NCBI GenBank assembly: GCA_013146195.2 | Contig: CM028377.1 | Location: 165,147,824 to 165,211,823, forward strand | DNA: 64,000 nucleotides | Direction of reading: 5' to 3' | From: Codonopsis lanceolata | Lineage: Eukaryota; Streptophyta; Magnoliopsida; Asterales; Campanulaceae | Shown here: piece by piece, positions 53,131-62,892 of the stretch | Layout: the number at the start of each line of letters is the position of its first letter | Numbering within the stretch: position 1 is the first letter of the stretch | Position numbers and translations under genes: made by a program | The notes under the pieces: generated by a model | The model's database searches: none | Seen by the model: only the letters and a program-made list of their open reading frames with translations | Told to the model about the DNA's origin: nothing

Positions 53131-53906
53131 TTGAAGCCCTCGGTGTACTACCTCAGTCTTGACACATCGAGGCTCGTGACCGACAAAGAGAAAAACCACG
53201 ACAAAGCAGCTCATATTAAAACACTAAAATATAATTTTACAGGTCCTAAGGTGCAACTTAGGAATACTTATGAAGACGTCTATATTATTTGCATTGTACA
53301 TATCTATATACTGCCTAGACCCCCTTTGTTTTTCCCCAGAAACGATTCCTTTTCTTGCAGCCCTAGCCCCGAGCGGTCTATCAGTGCCTGCGGTGTCCAC
53401 CGAGCCGGGCCCATATACTCCTTCTGCGAGGCGCAGAAGAAGCCCTAGAACTCATCGATGAGAGCCACCAGGATGTGTCTCCTCTTCATCATCGGCATCC
53501 CGTTCTCACAGGCGGCCGTGTTGCTCGGACCCGCTCCATCATTCCGAAACCAAAGACCCCATACAGTGGGGGAGGAGCAGCTATCTCTTGTTCCCATGGG
53601 TTGTCTTGTCTACACCGCCAAGCTTAGCCGCGAGGCTCATGACCACCGGTTCTCAGCAAGCACTTCAACCACGAGGAGGAGGGAGTTGTGTGCTTCTTGT
53701 TCCCATGGGTTATGTTGTGGACCAACATCACTCAATCTGCGGGATGTATTGCTGGGACCCGCAGTATCTGGTCCGGGGGCCGTCCGAGTATTAAGGCCAT
53801 GAACCCGTCGGAATTCTGGCTCCAGAGCCCGAGGAACAACCAATCTCGAAGATCATGTCCTCGCCTACTTCCAGCGCGAAAGCATCCACTCCATTGCCCT
53901 CGGCGG
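53131..53906 (-). other. Region between Ogre-2 3' end and antisense ORF
   Basis: This may contain the C-terminal tail of the antisense ORF, but no minus-strand frame stays open or shows a motif. A partial duplication is visible on the plus strand: TCTTGTTCCCATGGGTT occurs at about 53587 and 53697, and (A/G)TTGCT(C/G)GGACCCGC at about 53521 and 53748. Nothing else is seen. Confidence 0.4.
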
Positions 53907-55072
53907 CTACCATAACCCACGCCTAAATACCCAAAGGACGTAGCATATAATCGAATATGGGTATGCTACCTCCAGTCTTTCAGCATCTCTGAGCCACATG
54001 CCATGGATAGTGGGACCCAGACGATCATTGGTAAGCTCCCTTCCCATGTATATAGGGCGGGAGGTATCCGGAATCACTTGCTCCCTTCCAAATTGCCGCA
54101 AGATCCGGTCCGGTTGATAAAAAGAAGTCCGATAAAGGCCCAATATGACCACTTGGTTGTACTCATCGGAGTTACGAAGAAAAAGTCGGATCTCCCAGTG
54201 GCGGACGACCCAGATTATATCCATTGAGCCCCGGCGATAGAAGTGATCGGCCTACCAATCTCGAATAATTGAGTCTGGGGAAAGTGCCCGCGATACCATA
54301 AAATGATGGATCATAAGGAGCTCTGGGCGGACGGAGCCTCGAACCCAAAGGAAGTGCTCTTCTAGCCACATGTGGATCGAATGGGGCTACTAGGTAGGGA
54401 ACAGCTTCATTCCGATAGCGAAAGCATTCAGGCCCGCGAAAGTCTCCGCCAAAATCACCGGAACAATGTTCAGCCGGCGATCCCGAGCCTGTAATGCCAG
54501 GTCCACAACCCGCTCAACTACTAATCCGGGCAGACCAACTATCAAATATCTCCCTACCAAGCAAAGAAAGAGTGATGTTAATCTACGCCGCTGATAGTCC
54601 ACGTCATCTTCCCTATATTCTGTGAAGGCTCCGGGAAGAACCATCAAATTGAAAGATTCCCCATTGAAGAATCTCGGAGTAGCTTTGCGGGTAGAATTGA
54701 AGAGCTCCCTGGATAGCCATGTATCGGACGCCTTGGCGTACCGCAAGACTTAGAGTAGGTGCCACCCCAAAGATAGCACGTAACTCCTCAAATGTGGGAC
54801 ACATCTCGCTTCATGCCAAAATTAAACAAGTGATCCTCGTGGAGACCAAACCCGGCGGCTCCCTCAACATGTCCCAATTAATTATGACATTCCGCCAGAC
54901 AGAGGCACACAAGGCGAAAAGATGTTCAAACCAATCCCTCTCGTCCGGATCGCAAAGAAAGGATCCAAATATCCAGGGCATTCTCATAAATCTCAATTTC
55001 CAGAGCCGTAGGAATACGGGCGACCATTTATAAGAGATGCAAGAAATGTTGTTACGTCTGAGAAGAGCTATT
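53907..55072 (-). pseudogene. Antisense ORF of plant-mobile-domain type downstream of Ogre-2 pol
   Basis: Minus-strand pieces in order read KWSPVFLRLWKLRFMRMPWI and DPDERDWFEHLFALCASVW (55050-54880), CPTFEELRAIFGVAP (54800), then LFLCLVGRYLIVGLPGLVV and NIVPVILAETFAGLNAFAIG (54590-54400). The last piece reads HWEIRLFLRNSDEYNQVVIL and FYQPDRILRQFGREQVIP (54200-54090). The PTFEE block, L..VG.YLI segment, ILAET and Y-x-P-x-R-x-(L/V)RQFG-x-x-Q-x-IP signatures are those of plant mobile domain / DUF7745-like proteins. Such ORFs are known in Ogre/Tat elements, including antisense ones after pol. Three to four frameshifts break it, and its N-terminus is cut at 55073. Confidence 0.65.
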
Positions 55073-55450
55073 GATGAGGCCCAAGCCACCGAGGAACCAA
55101 AAGAAGAGGCCCAAGTAACCAAGGATCCACCGACAATGCAATCAATGAATGGACCAATGACAAGGGCTCGAGCCAGGAAAATTCAAAATGAAGTCCTCAT
55201 TTTATCCCGGGAGATATTTGATTTGGAGACCCAAATTATGGCACGCAAAGGAAGCATCAAAACGGGTCAAGGAATGTTAATGAACACTTTAATTTATTTG
55301 GAAGAAGGAGGATACAAAGGGCTGAATTTAGGCGCCCCAAACAAGCCCCAATCAGCCTAACACATGGCAAGAATTTCGGCCAAGGAAGAAGGATCTAGAA
55401 GGCATTGGATTTCAGCCCAAGAAGAAGGATCTAGAAGGCTTCTAGAAGGC
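55073..55450 (+). pseudogene. 3' tail of CRM-like pol, upstream of LTR
   Basis: From GATGAGGCCCAAGCC (55073) the sequence equals the pol tail of the CRM-like element (compare 61870-61639 minus). It reads EAQATEEPKEEAQVTKDPP, NGPMTRARARKIQ, and LETQIMARKGSIKT in one open frame to the stop at 55358-55360. About 90 bp of 3' UTR follow, with AAGAAGGATCTAGAAGGC occurring twice, before the LTR at 55451. It belongs to another copy whose upstream part is missing. Confidence 0.8.
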
Positions 55451-55977
55451 TGATGACTCATCCTTATCCTTTAGCTATTTTCGGCCCTAGTGTAGGATAA
55501 TCAAGGAGAATATTCTCCATCTAGTCATAGATCTTATCCTTATTAGATAGTTTGTTAGATCTTATCCTAGTTGGTTAAGTCTTATCTTTTTGTAGCCAAT
55601 GGCAGCCTAGTTGTCCTAGCTATATATAGGGCTGCCCCTATCTTTTGTAAGGCAGAATTTTATGAATGAAAAAGTGAGTTTTCTTTTCAACCTTGAGTAT
55701 TCAAGTCTAATTGAGCGATCGGGGGTTACCCGAGTACTCGCGAACCTATCAATCGTCCTTCCATAGCGATTGTGTCGTTCTTCACTATCCTTTGATTGCC
55801 GGTTTCGTCATACGAAGGTTGAGGGCTGATTACCCGTTGATTGTCGTGTGCGTGAACCCGAGGTCGAGGTTCCACTTCCATTGCCGCCCAAATCATTTCC
55901 ATCTCCATTAATTGCTGCCACTGTTTTTCTCTCTAAGTGGCGTTTTTATGAGTTTTTCCCCAACAAAGCTCATATCA
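55451..55977 (+). repeat. LTR of CRM/Galadriel-like element
   Basis: Begins TGATGACTCATCC and ends AGCTCATATCA, 527 bp. A TATA box (CTATATATAGG) is at 55620-55630 and a likely R start downstream near 55650. The primer-site-like TTTGCATCGAGC follows. It lies between a pol tail upstream and a leader plus gag downstream, so it acts as 3' LTR to one and 5' LTR to the other. Confidence 0.75.
55620..55630 (+). promoter_or_regulatory. TATA box of CRM-like LTR
   Basis: CTATATATAGG on the plus strand, 170 bp into the 527-bp LTR. Confidence 0.65.
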
Positions 55978-55990
55978 TTTGCATCGAGCG
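55978..55990 (+). promoter_or_regulatory. Degenerate primer-binding site
   Basis: TTTGCATCGAGCG follows the LTR directly. It resembles TTGGTATCAGAGC (initiator Met tRNA) with several changes, so the call is tentative. Confidence 0.45.
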
Positions 55991-56903
55991 AGGTTCGGCT
56001 TCCACGACTATCTTTTAATTAATCGTTCTTGTCTTTTTTCCTTCATTTTACTTGTCTCGGCCTGCTCTCTTTCTTTTGTTGCTTCAGCCTAGAAGTCTTA
56101 AACTCTAGGGCTGTTTTGCTTTCTTGTTTGATATCTTCAAAACCAATTGTGGCTGTTATATATATATTCCCGTATTATCAAATCCGAGGCTGTTTGTGTT
56201 TCCATCTTTATATCCGAGAGTTTGTTGGTATTAAAATTCAAAAGAAACAAAAAAAAAATTCGGACTGTTGTTGCTGTTTTACATTTTTGTTTGCTATCTT
56301 CAAATCCAAGAAAAAAAGAAATACATACCTCTAATCGATATCTTTGTGCTATCCTTCTTTCTTGTCTATTTCGGCCTAAGCATCTTACATTCTAAAGGCT
56401 GTTTGACTTTTCCCGTTGGATCCCATAAGTATAACGGCTGGAAACTCTAATTGCACCCTTCAAGCATCCCGAATAGGATGTGGTGCTAACTGAGCCACAA
56501 CGCCACGTACTGGATCTGTTTGCTTTTCTTATTCTATCTTCAAGGCTGAATATTGCTTATTTCATTTCCGTTGATATAGTTAAAACCCCCAAGTATTTGA
56601 GGCTGTTTTGTAGCTGTTTTTCTTTCCTTTCCCATCTCTAAATCCAAGTGTTTATTTCTAATTCCTTCTTCCCGATTGTGAGTTTGTGAATTGCTTGTGG
56701 TTGATTCCTATTGCTCTTAGTATTGTTGCTTTAAGGTTGAGAAGTTGAGAGGAAAAAGGCAAGAGAGGGTGAGATCAAAAGAGGGAAAAAGCCGATTAAG
56801 AGTGCATACAAGAGGGGAGTGATCATATTTGAGTGAAACACGTAAGGGAGAGCTGTGAGGAATTTATATATATCTCTTGTTATAAACTTTGTGCAGATTT
56901 GGA
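55991..56903 (+). other. CRM-like element leader, no gene
   Basis: Pyrimidine-rich leader of about 910 bp. Loose repeats of GGCTGTTTTGCTTTCTTGTTTGATATCTTCAAA-type wording occur near 56110, 56200, 56275, 56400 and 56600. The short open frames here are low-complexity and not convincing genes. Purine-rich sequence (AGAGGGTGAGATCAAAAGAGG) precedes gag. Confidence 0.6.
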
Positions 56904-58937
56904 ATGTCGGAGGAAAGTGGTATTGGTGACGGAGGTGATGTTACGGGGAACAAACTATTCATGGAAGCCTTGATGTCTAAAATCGAAGGGATGTTGAGGG
57001 CCCATAACGAGGAGATCTTTGATAGAATTGGTAGGTTGGAGAGTGCCCAAAAACAAAAGAGTAAAGTGGAGGGTACTAGTAGGGATGAAGTTGAAAGAGG
57101 TGAGCCACCCCGTAGGTTTGAGGAGGACCATTTTGGGGCCGGGATGAATGGGATGATTATGAATCAATTTGGTAGGAGGAATCAATATAGGAGGGATGAT
57201 AGGAGAGATGATAGGAGGGATGGCAATCGAGAGGACCATAATCTCAATGGAATTAAGTTGAAGATTCCCACCTTCATGGGGAAGGAGGACCCGGAATTGT
57301 ACCTCGAATGGGAAATGAAAATTGAGCGAATTTTTGGGTTTCACAACTATTCCGAAATTAAGAAGGTGAAGTTGGCAGCCATTGAGTTCACCGAGTATGC
57401 TTCGGTTTGGTGGGACAAACTTAGGAGGGAAAGAGAGAGGTATAGGGATCCACCGATTGAGACGTGGGAAGAAATGAAGAGGGTCATGAGGTTGAGGTTT
57501 ATTCCACCCCATTACATTCGGGATCTTCATCACAAATTACAAACATTGAGGCAAGGCACCAAGAGTGTAGAGGAGTTCTACAAAGAGCTCGAAATGGCTC
57601 TACTTAGGGCTGATGTGAGAGAGACTCCGGAGCAAACCATGGCAAGATTCCTTACCGGGCTGAATAGAGAGATTTTCAAAGTGGTTGATCTGCAAGAATA
57701 TGGCAACATGACAGAGTTGTTGCAAAAGGCTCTTAAGGTTGAGAGACAAGTGAAGACGGACAAAAATTACTCACTTGCAAGAACCCCGTGGAAGGCTAGT
57801 GCGGGAAGTCAAAGAAATGACAAGTTTGACAAGAGTTTCGTCAAAACCAAAGTCGAGGCACCCAAGACTACCGCTCCCGTTCCAAACAAAGGTGAAACTT
57901 CTCAACCCAAAACTAAATCTGTGAAATGCTTTAAATGTCATGGGTTTGGGCACTATGCCAATGAATGTGGTAACAAGAAGGTTATGGTGATGTTGGATAG
58001 TGGGGAGTATGTTCCTCTAGAGGAGGAAGAAGAGGAAGAGGGAGTTGAGGGAGATGAGTATAGTGAGGATGAGGAAGGTGCCGAGGGAGATTGTTTAGTA
58101 ACTCGAAGGGTTTTGAGTGCTCAATTGAAGGAGGAAGAAGAAAGTCAAAGGGAAAATCTGTTTCACACTAGGTGTAGGGTGAATGACCAGATTTGTGGGG
58201 TGATCATAGATGGGGGAAGTTGTGCGAATGTGGTAAGTGTGAACTTGGTGAAAAAGTTGGGATTGACCATGCTACCCCATCCTAAACCCTACCGCTTGCA
58301 ATGGTTGAATGAGCAAGGTGAGTTGAAGGTTAACAAGCAAGTCCTATTGAAGTTCAAGATAGGAAAGTATGAGGACGAACTTATGTGTGATGTGGTGCCC
58401 ATGCAAGCCACCCATATCCTTCTTGGGAGGCCGTGGCAATTTGATCGGCGTGTGGTTCATAACGGGTACACCAACAAGTACACGTTTGACTTTGATAACA
58501 AACACATTGCACTTGCACCGTTGACTCCAAAGCAAGTGTTTCAAGATCAATTGACTTTGCAAAGAGAGAATTCGGCAAGTAAGGAAAAGAATATAGAGAA
58601 TGCCGAAAAAAAAGAGAGTATGAGGGAAAACAAGAGAGAGGGGCCGGCTAAAAATGTGAGTGAAAAAAGAGTGATAGCCGGGCAAAAGGAGAGTGAGTTG
58701 ATTGAAAAAGAAAAGAGTGTGAGAGAAAAGAGGAGTTTGATAGCCAAAGTGAGCGAGGTAAAAAGAGCGATGCTGTTGGAGAAGCCCATGATCATTCTCA
58801 TGTTTCGAGAGGCACTTGTAAATACTAACAATGATTTAACTGCTTCTTTGCCTAGTTCTTTGTCTTCTCTTATTCAGGAATTTGAAGATGTATTTCCCAA
58901 GGAGATCCTAAGTGGGCGCCACCAATTCGGGAATTGA
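56904..58937 (+). CDS. CRM-like Gag-protease polyprotein
   Basis: The longest clean frame of the window. The first ATG in frame is 56904 (MSEESGIGDGGDV); upstream in-frame codons contain only a TTG. Residues about 1-130 are charged with DRRDDRRDG repeats. The gag core (about 110-300) has LKIPTFMGKEDPELYLEWE, YASVWWDKL and SVEEFYKELEMALL. A single zinc knuckle CFKCHGFGHYANEC lies near residue 345, followed by a Glu-rich block (EEEEEEE). The protease (about 425-560) has VIIDGGSCANVVSVNL and HILLGRPWQFDRR; D-G-G is the usual active site of this branch. A Lys/Glu-rich linker and FEDVFPKEI lead into RT, but a one-base frame change at about 58915-58937 ends the frame. Confidence 0.88.
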   Translation: MSEESGIGDGGDVTGNKLFMEALMSKIEGMLRAHNEEIFDRIGRLESAQKQKSKVEGTSRDEVERGEPPRRFEEDHFGAGMNGMIMNQFGRRNQYRRDDRRDDRRDGNREDHNLNGIKLKIPTFMGKEDPELYLEWEMKIERIFGFHNYSEIKKVKLAAIEFTEYASVWWDKLRRERERYRDPPIETWEEMKRVMRLRFIPPHYIRDLHHKLQTLRQGTKSVEEFYKELEMALLRADVRETPEQTMARFLTGLNREIFKVVDLQEYGNMTELLQKALKVERQVKTDKNYSLARTPWKASAGSQRNDKFDKSFVKTKVEAPKTTAPVPNKGETSQPKTKSVKCFKCHGFGHYANECGNKKVMVMLDSGEYVPLEEEEEEEGVEGDEYSEDEEGAEGDCLVTRRVLSAQLKEEEESQRENLFHTRCRVNDQICGVIIDGGSCANVVSVNLVKKLGLTMLPHPKPYRLQWLNEQGELKVNKQVLLKFKIGKYEDELMCDVVPMQATHILLGRPWQFDRRVVHNGYTNKYTFDFDNKHIALAPLTPKQVFQDQLTLQRENSASKEKNIENAEKKESMRENKREGPAKNVSEKRVIAGQKESELIEKEKSVREKRSLIAKVSEVKRAMLLEKPMIILMFREALVNTNNDLTASLPSSLSSLIQEFEDVFPKEILSGRHQFGN

Positions 58938-60180
58938 GCACCAAATCGATTTTGTTCCCGGGGCTTCCATTCCAAATAGGCCAGCCTATAGATGCAATCC
59001 CGAAGAGACCAAGGAGCTTCAAAGACAAATTGAAGGATTGTTGGCAAAAGGTCAAGTTAGGGAGAGCATGAGCCCTTGTGCGGTGCCGGTTCTTTTGGTA
59101 CCCAAAAAGGATGGATCGTGGCGGATGTGCACGGATTGCCGAGCCATCAACAACATAACGGTAAAATATCGTTATCCCATTCCTAGATTAGATGATATGT
59201 TGGATGAATTGCATGGTTCCAAATTTTTCACGAAACTTGATTTGACCCAAGGATATCATCAAATCCGAATGAGGGAAGGAGATGAGTGGAAAACTGCATT
59301 TAAAACAAAACATGGTTTGTATGAGTGGTTGGTAATGCCTTTTGGGCTAACTAATGCACCGAGTACGTTTATGCGTTTAATGAACCATGTTTTGAGGGAA
59401 TTCATTGGAAAATTCGTCGTTGTTTATTTTGATGACATTTTGATTTTTAGCAAAACTTTGGATGAGCATGAAGTTCACTTGAAATCTGTTTTAGGTGCCT
59501 TACGTGATGCCAAGTTATATGCTAATCTTGACAAATGCACTTTTGGTACGGATAGACTTGTTTTCCTTGGTTTTGTTGTAAGTTCACAGGGCATCCAGGT
59601 GGATGAAGAGAAAGTGCGAGCAATTCAAGAATGGAAGAGCCCTACAACTGTGGGAGAAGTGCGAAGTTTCCACGGCCTCGCTAGCTTTTATAGGAGGTTT
59701 GTGAAGGACTTCGCCCATTGCAGCCCCGCTTGACCGAAGTCATTAAGAAGCATGTGGGATTCAAGTGGGGGGAAGCTCAAGAGAAGGCATTTCTGACCTT
59801 GAAGGAGCGGTTGACCAATGCACCTTTATTGGTCCTTCCTTGTTTTGACAAAACCTTTGAGATAGAGTGTGATGCGTCGGGGATCGGATTGAGCCGTGCT
59901 CATGCAAGAAGGGCGTCCGTTAGCCTATTTTAGTGAAAAGTTGAGTGGAGCCACATTGAACTACCCCACCTACGACAAGGAACTCTATGCATTGGTTCGG
60001 CATTGGAAACGTGGCAGACTATTTATGGCCCAAGGAGTTCGCTATTCGCACGGACCATGAATCTTTGAAGCACTTGAAGAGTCAACAAAAGTTGAACTGT
60101 CGACATGCCCGTTGGGTTGAGTTCATTGAAACATTTCCCTATGTCATCCGGTACAAACAAGGTAAGGAGAATGTGGTAGC
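58912..60180 (+). pseudogene. CRM-like RT and RNase H, frameshifted
   Basis: 58912-59733 is open: IEHQIDFVPGASIP, DGSWRMCTDCRAINNI, LDLTQGYHQIRM, catalytic YFDDILIFSK with YFDD at 59425-59436, and SFHGLASFYRRFVKDF. A frameshift near 59715 (in the FAHCSPA reading) leads to RNase H in other frames: FEIECDASGIGL (59718-59933), a break at the G/C-rich GCCGTGCTCATGCAAG, then IRTDHESLKHLKSQQKLN and ENVVADALS (59987-60200). The order and motifs are standard; at least four indels interrupt it. Confidence 0.85.
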
Positions 60181-60182
60181 CG

Positions 60183-61524
60183 ATGCCCTTTCTGAGGTAT
60201 GTGTTGCTTTCCAATTTAGATGCAAGGATTTTAGGATTCGAGCACATTAAGCAATTATACCATGATGATGCTGATTTTAGTAAAGATTATGTGGGTTGTG
60301 AAAAGATTGCATGTGGGAAGTTTTATCGGGTAGATGATTTTCTATTTCGTGAGAAACAAACTTTGCATACCCGCTTGTTCCATGAGAGAGTTGCTTGTAA
60401 GGGAAGCCCATGGTGGAGGCTTGATGGGACACTTTGTGTGGCCAAGACCTTATCGGTCTTGCAAGAACATTTCTTTTGGCCACACATGAGGAAAGATGTT
60501 GAGAGGATTTGTGCTAAGTGCCTAACTTGTTTGAAGGCTAAGTCTAAGGTCCACCCACATGGACTTTACATGCCTTTGCCTATCCCTAGTCACCCGTGGA
60601 CTGACATATCTATGGACTTTGTCTTAGGATTACCAAGGACTAAGTTTGGTAGAGACTCCATTTTTGTTGTTGTCGATAGGTTTTCAAAAATGGCACATTT
60701 TATCCCTTGTCACAAGACCGACGATAAGCTTCCCATGTCGCGAATTTGTTCTTTTCGCAAATAGTTAGGCTTCATGGAATGCCTAGGACCATAGTGTCGG
60801 ATAGGGATGTTAAATTTTTGAGTTACTTTTGGAAGACTTTCAGTGGGGTAAATTGGGCACAAAACTTTTGTTTTCCACCACTTGTCACCCACAAACGGAT
60901 GGACAAACCTGAGGTAGTCAATAGAACTTTATCAACACTTTGAGGTCCATATCGCCCAAAAAACATCAAGGCTTGGGAGGAGTGTTTACCACACATTACT
61001 GAATTTGCATATATCAGTAGTTTACATTCAAAGCAACTCATTTTTCTCCATTTGAATTGGTTTATGGTTTTAATCCTCTAACACCGCTTGATTTATCACC
61101 AAGCACTCTGCTTCTGAAGTTTGTTAATGTAGATGGCGAAAAAGAAGGCTGAATTTGTGAAGAAATTACATGAGAAGGCAAGGCTCAATGTTGAGCGAAG
61201 GACCGAGCAATATGTGCGACAAGCCAACAAGGGTCGCAAACATGTAACCTTTGAACCGGGATTGGGTATGGCCGCACATGCGCAAAGAGAGGTTTCCTGA
61301 GCAAAGAAAGTCCAAATTGATGCCAAGGGAGATGGCCCATTTCAAGTCCTTGCAAGGATAAACGATAATGCATACACTTTGACCTTCCCTGAGTATAAAG
61401 TAAGTGCTACTTTAATGTTGCCGATCTAAGCCCTATGATTTAGGTGACGATTTGAGGACAAATCGCCCAAGAGAGAGGGGATGACGAGGCCCAAGCCAGG
61501 AACCAAAAGAAGAGGCCCAAGTAA
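60183..61524 (+). pseudogene. CRM-like integrase and pol tail, frameshifted
   Basis: 60183-60764 carries the linker and zinc finger (CAKCLTCLKAKSK; the HGGGLMGHFG part is garbled by two indels) and the core start DISMDFVLGLP and VVVDRFSKMAHF. After a break, 60746-60943 has IVRLHGMPRTIVSDRDVKF with the second aspartate. The HPQTDGQTE block is out of frame here (EVVNRTLSTL follows). 61130-61400 repeats KKLHEKARLNVERR and YVRQANKGRKH with further indels. The reverse copy at 61625-63203 has several of these stretches intact, so the lesions are specific to this copy or are sequence errors. Confidence 0.8.
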
Positions 61525-61624
61525 NNNNNNNNNNNNNNNNNNNNNNNNNNNNNNNNNNNNNNNNNNNNNNNNNNNNNNNNNNNNNNNNNNNNNNNNNNNN
61601 NNNNNNNNNNNNNNNNNNNNNNNN
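61525..61624. other. Assembly gap of 100 N
   Basis: Exactly 100 N. The left flank is the end of a plus-strand CRM-like pol, and the right flank is the same pol tail on the minus strand, so the gap sits at the centre of an inverted repeat. Confidence 0.98.
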
Positions 61625-61638
61625 AATTAAAGTGTTCA

Positions 61639-62892
61639 TTAACATTCCTTGACCGTTTTGATGCTTCCTTTGCGTGCCATAATTTGGGTCTCCAAATCAA
61701 ATATCTCCGGGATAAAATGAGGACTTCTGTTTTGAATTTTCCTGGCTCGAGCCCTTGTCATTGGTCCATTCATTGATTGCATTGTCGGTGGATCCTTGGT
61801 TACTTGGGCCTCTTTTGGTTCCTCGGTGGCTTGGGCCTCATCATCCCCTCTCTCTTGGAAGCGATTTGTCCTCAAATCGTCACCTACATCATAAGGACTG
61901 AGATCAGCAACATTAAAAGTAGCACTTACTTTATACTCACCGGGAAGGTCCAAAGTGTATGCATTATCGTTTATCCTTGCAAGGACTTGAAATGGGCCAT
62001 CTCCCTTGGCATCAATTTGACTTTCTTTGCCTGAAACCTCTCTTGCGCATGTGCAGCCATACCCAATCCCCGGTTCAAAGGTTACTTGTTTGCGACCCTT
62101 GTTGGCTTGTCGCACATATTGCTCGGTCCTTCGCTCAACATTGAGCCTTGCCTTCTCATGTAATTTCTTCACAAATTCAGCCTTCTTTTCGCCATCTACA
62201 TTAACAAACTCAGAAACAGGTAACGGTGATAAATCCAACGGTGTTAGAGGATTAAAACCATAAACCAATTCAAATGGAGAAAAATGAGTTGCTGAATGTA
62301 AACTACGATTATATGCAAATTCAATGTGTGGTAAACACTCCTCCCAAGCCTTGATGTTTTTGGACAGTATGGACCTCAAAAGTGTTGATAAAGTTCTATT
62401 GACGACCTCCGTTTGTCCATCCGTTTGTGGGTGACAAGTGGTGGAAAACAAAAGTTTTGTGCCCAATTTCCCACAAAGTCTTCCAAAAGTAACTCAAAAT
62501 TTAACATCCCTATCCGACACTATGGTCCTAGGCATTCCATGAAGCCTAACTATTTCGCGAAAGAACAAATTCGCGACATGGGAAGCATCGTCGGTCTTGT
62601 GACAAGGGATAAAATGTGCCATTTTGGAAAACCTATCGACCACAACAAAAATGGAGTCTCTACCAAACTTAGTCCTGGGTAATCCTAAGACAAAGTCCAT
62701 AGATATGTCCGTCCAAGGGTGACTAGGGATAGGCAAAGGCATGTAAAGTCCATGGGGGTGGACCCTAGACTTAGCCTTTAAACAAGTTAGGCACTTAGCA
62801 CAAATCCTCTCAACATCTTTCCTCATGTGTGGCCAAAAGAAATGTTCTTGCAAGACCGATAAGGTCTTGGCCACACCAAAGTGTCCCATCAA
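61639..62892 (-). pseudogene. CRM-like integrase and pol tail, reverse copy
   Basis: 62892-62494 is open with MMGHFGVAKTLSVLQEHFFW, CAKCLTCLKAKSR, ISMDFVLGLP and VSDRDVKF (two catalytic aspartates). One break lies near 62490. 62466-61639 is open with CHPQTDGQTEVVNRTL (catalytic glutamate), AYNRSLHSATHFSPFE, VRQANKGRKQVTFEPG, ATFNVADLSPYDVG, GPMTRARARKIQ. Apart from that break and a garbled stretch near 62040, the region reads well. Integrase joins element cDNA to the chromosome; this copy has all three acidic residues. Confidence 0.85.

Larger units (their letters stand above)
50540..55072 (+). mobile_element. Ogre-like fragment (Ogre-2): RNase H, integrase, 3' region with antisense ORF
   Basis: From 50547 the sequence is paralogous to Ogre-1 (18833 onward): both read GTGAGCCCCTCTTTAAACTCCTAAAA. 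It continues past the copia insertion point of Ogre-1 through the second RNase H and a complete integrase region to a 3' noncoding part, then an ORF on the opposite strand. The left side is cut by the Tekay-B LTR and the right side by the CRM-like fragment at 55073. It has no LTR of its own here. Confidence 0.8.
55451..61524 (+). mobile_element. CRM/Galadriel-like chromovirus, 3' end in gap
   Basis: LTR, leader, gag, protease, RT, RNase H and integrase occur in Ty3/gypsy order on the plus strand. The protease form IIDGGSCANVVS, the gag core and the pol tail SATFNVADLSPYD point to the CRM/Galadriel side of the chromoviruses. I see no classical chromodomain, and CRM elements carry a different C-terminal motif. 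The element runs into the second N gap about 40 bp after the DLRTN motif of the pol tail. Confidence 0.82.

Noticed and set aside
53131..53450. Plus-strand frame with signal-like hydrophobic stretch (ALYISIYCLDPLCF)
   Set aside because: Short, no homology recognised, overlaps the Ogre-2 3' noncoding zone, and no upstream promoter is evident.
56400..56520. Possible tRNA-like sequence near GGATGTGGTGCTAACTGAGCC
   Set aside because: No acceptor stem, D-loop or T-loop consensus could be paired; probably LTR leader sequence.
56955..57533. 192-codon minus-strand frame opposite the CRM-like gag
   Set aside because: The plus frame carries the gag core and zinc knuckle and is 678 codons long; the minus frame is a mirror of its codon bias.
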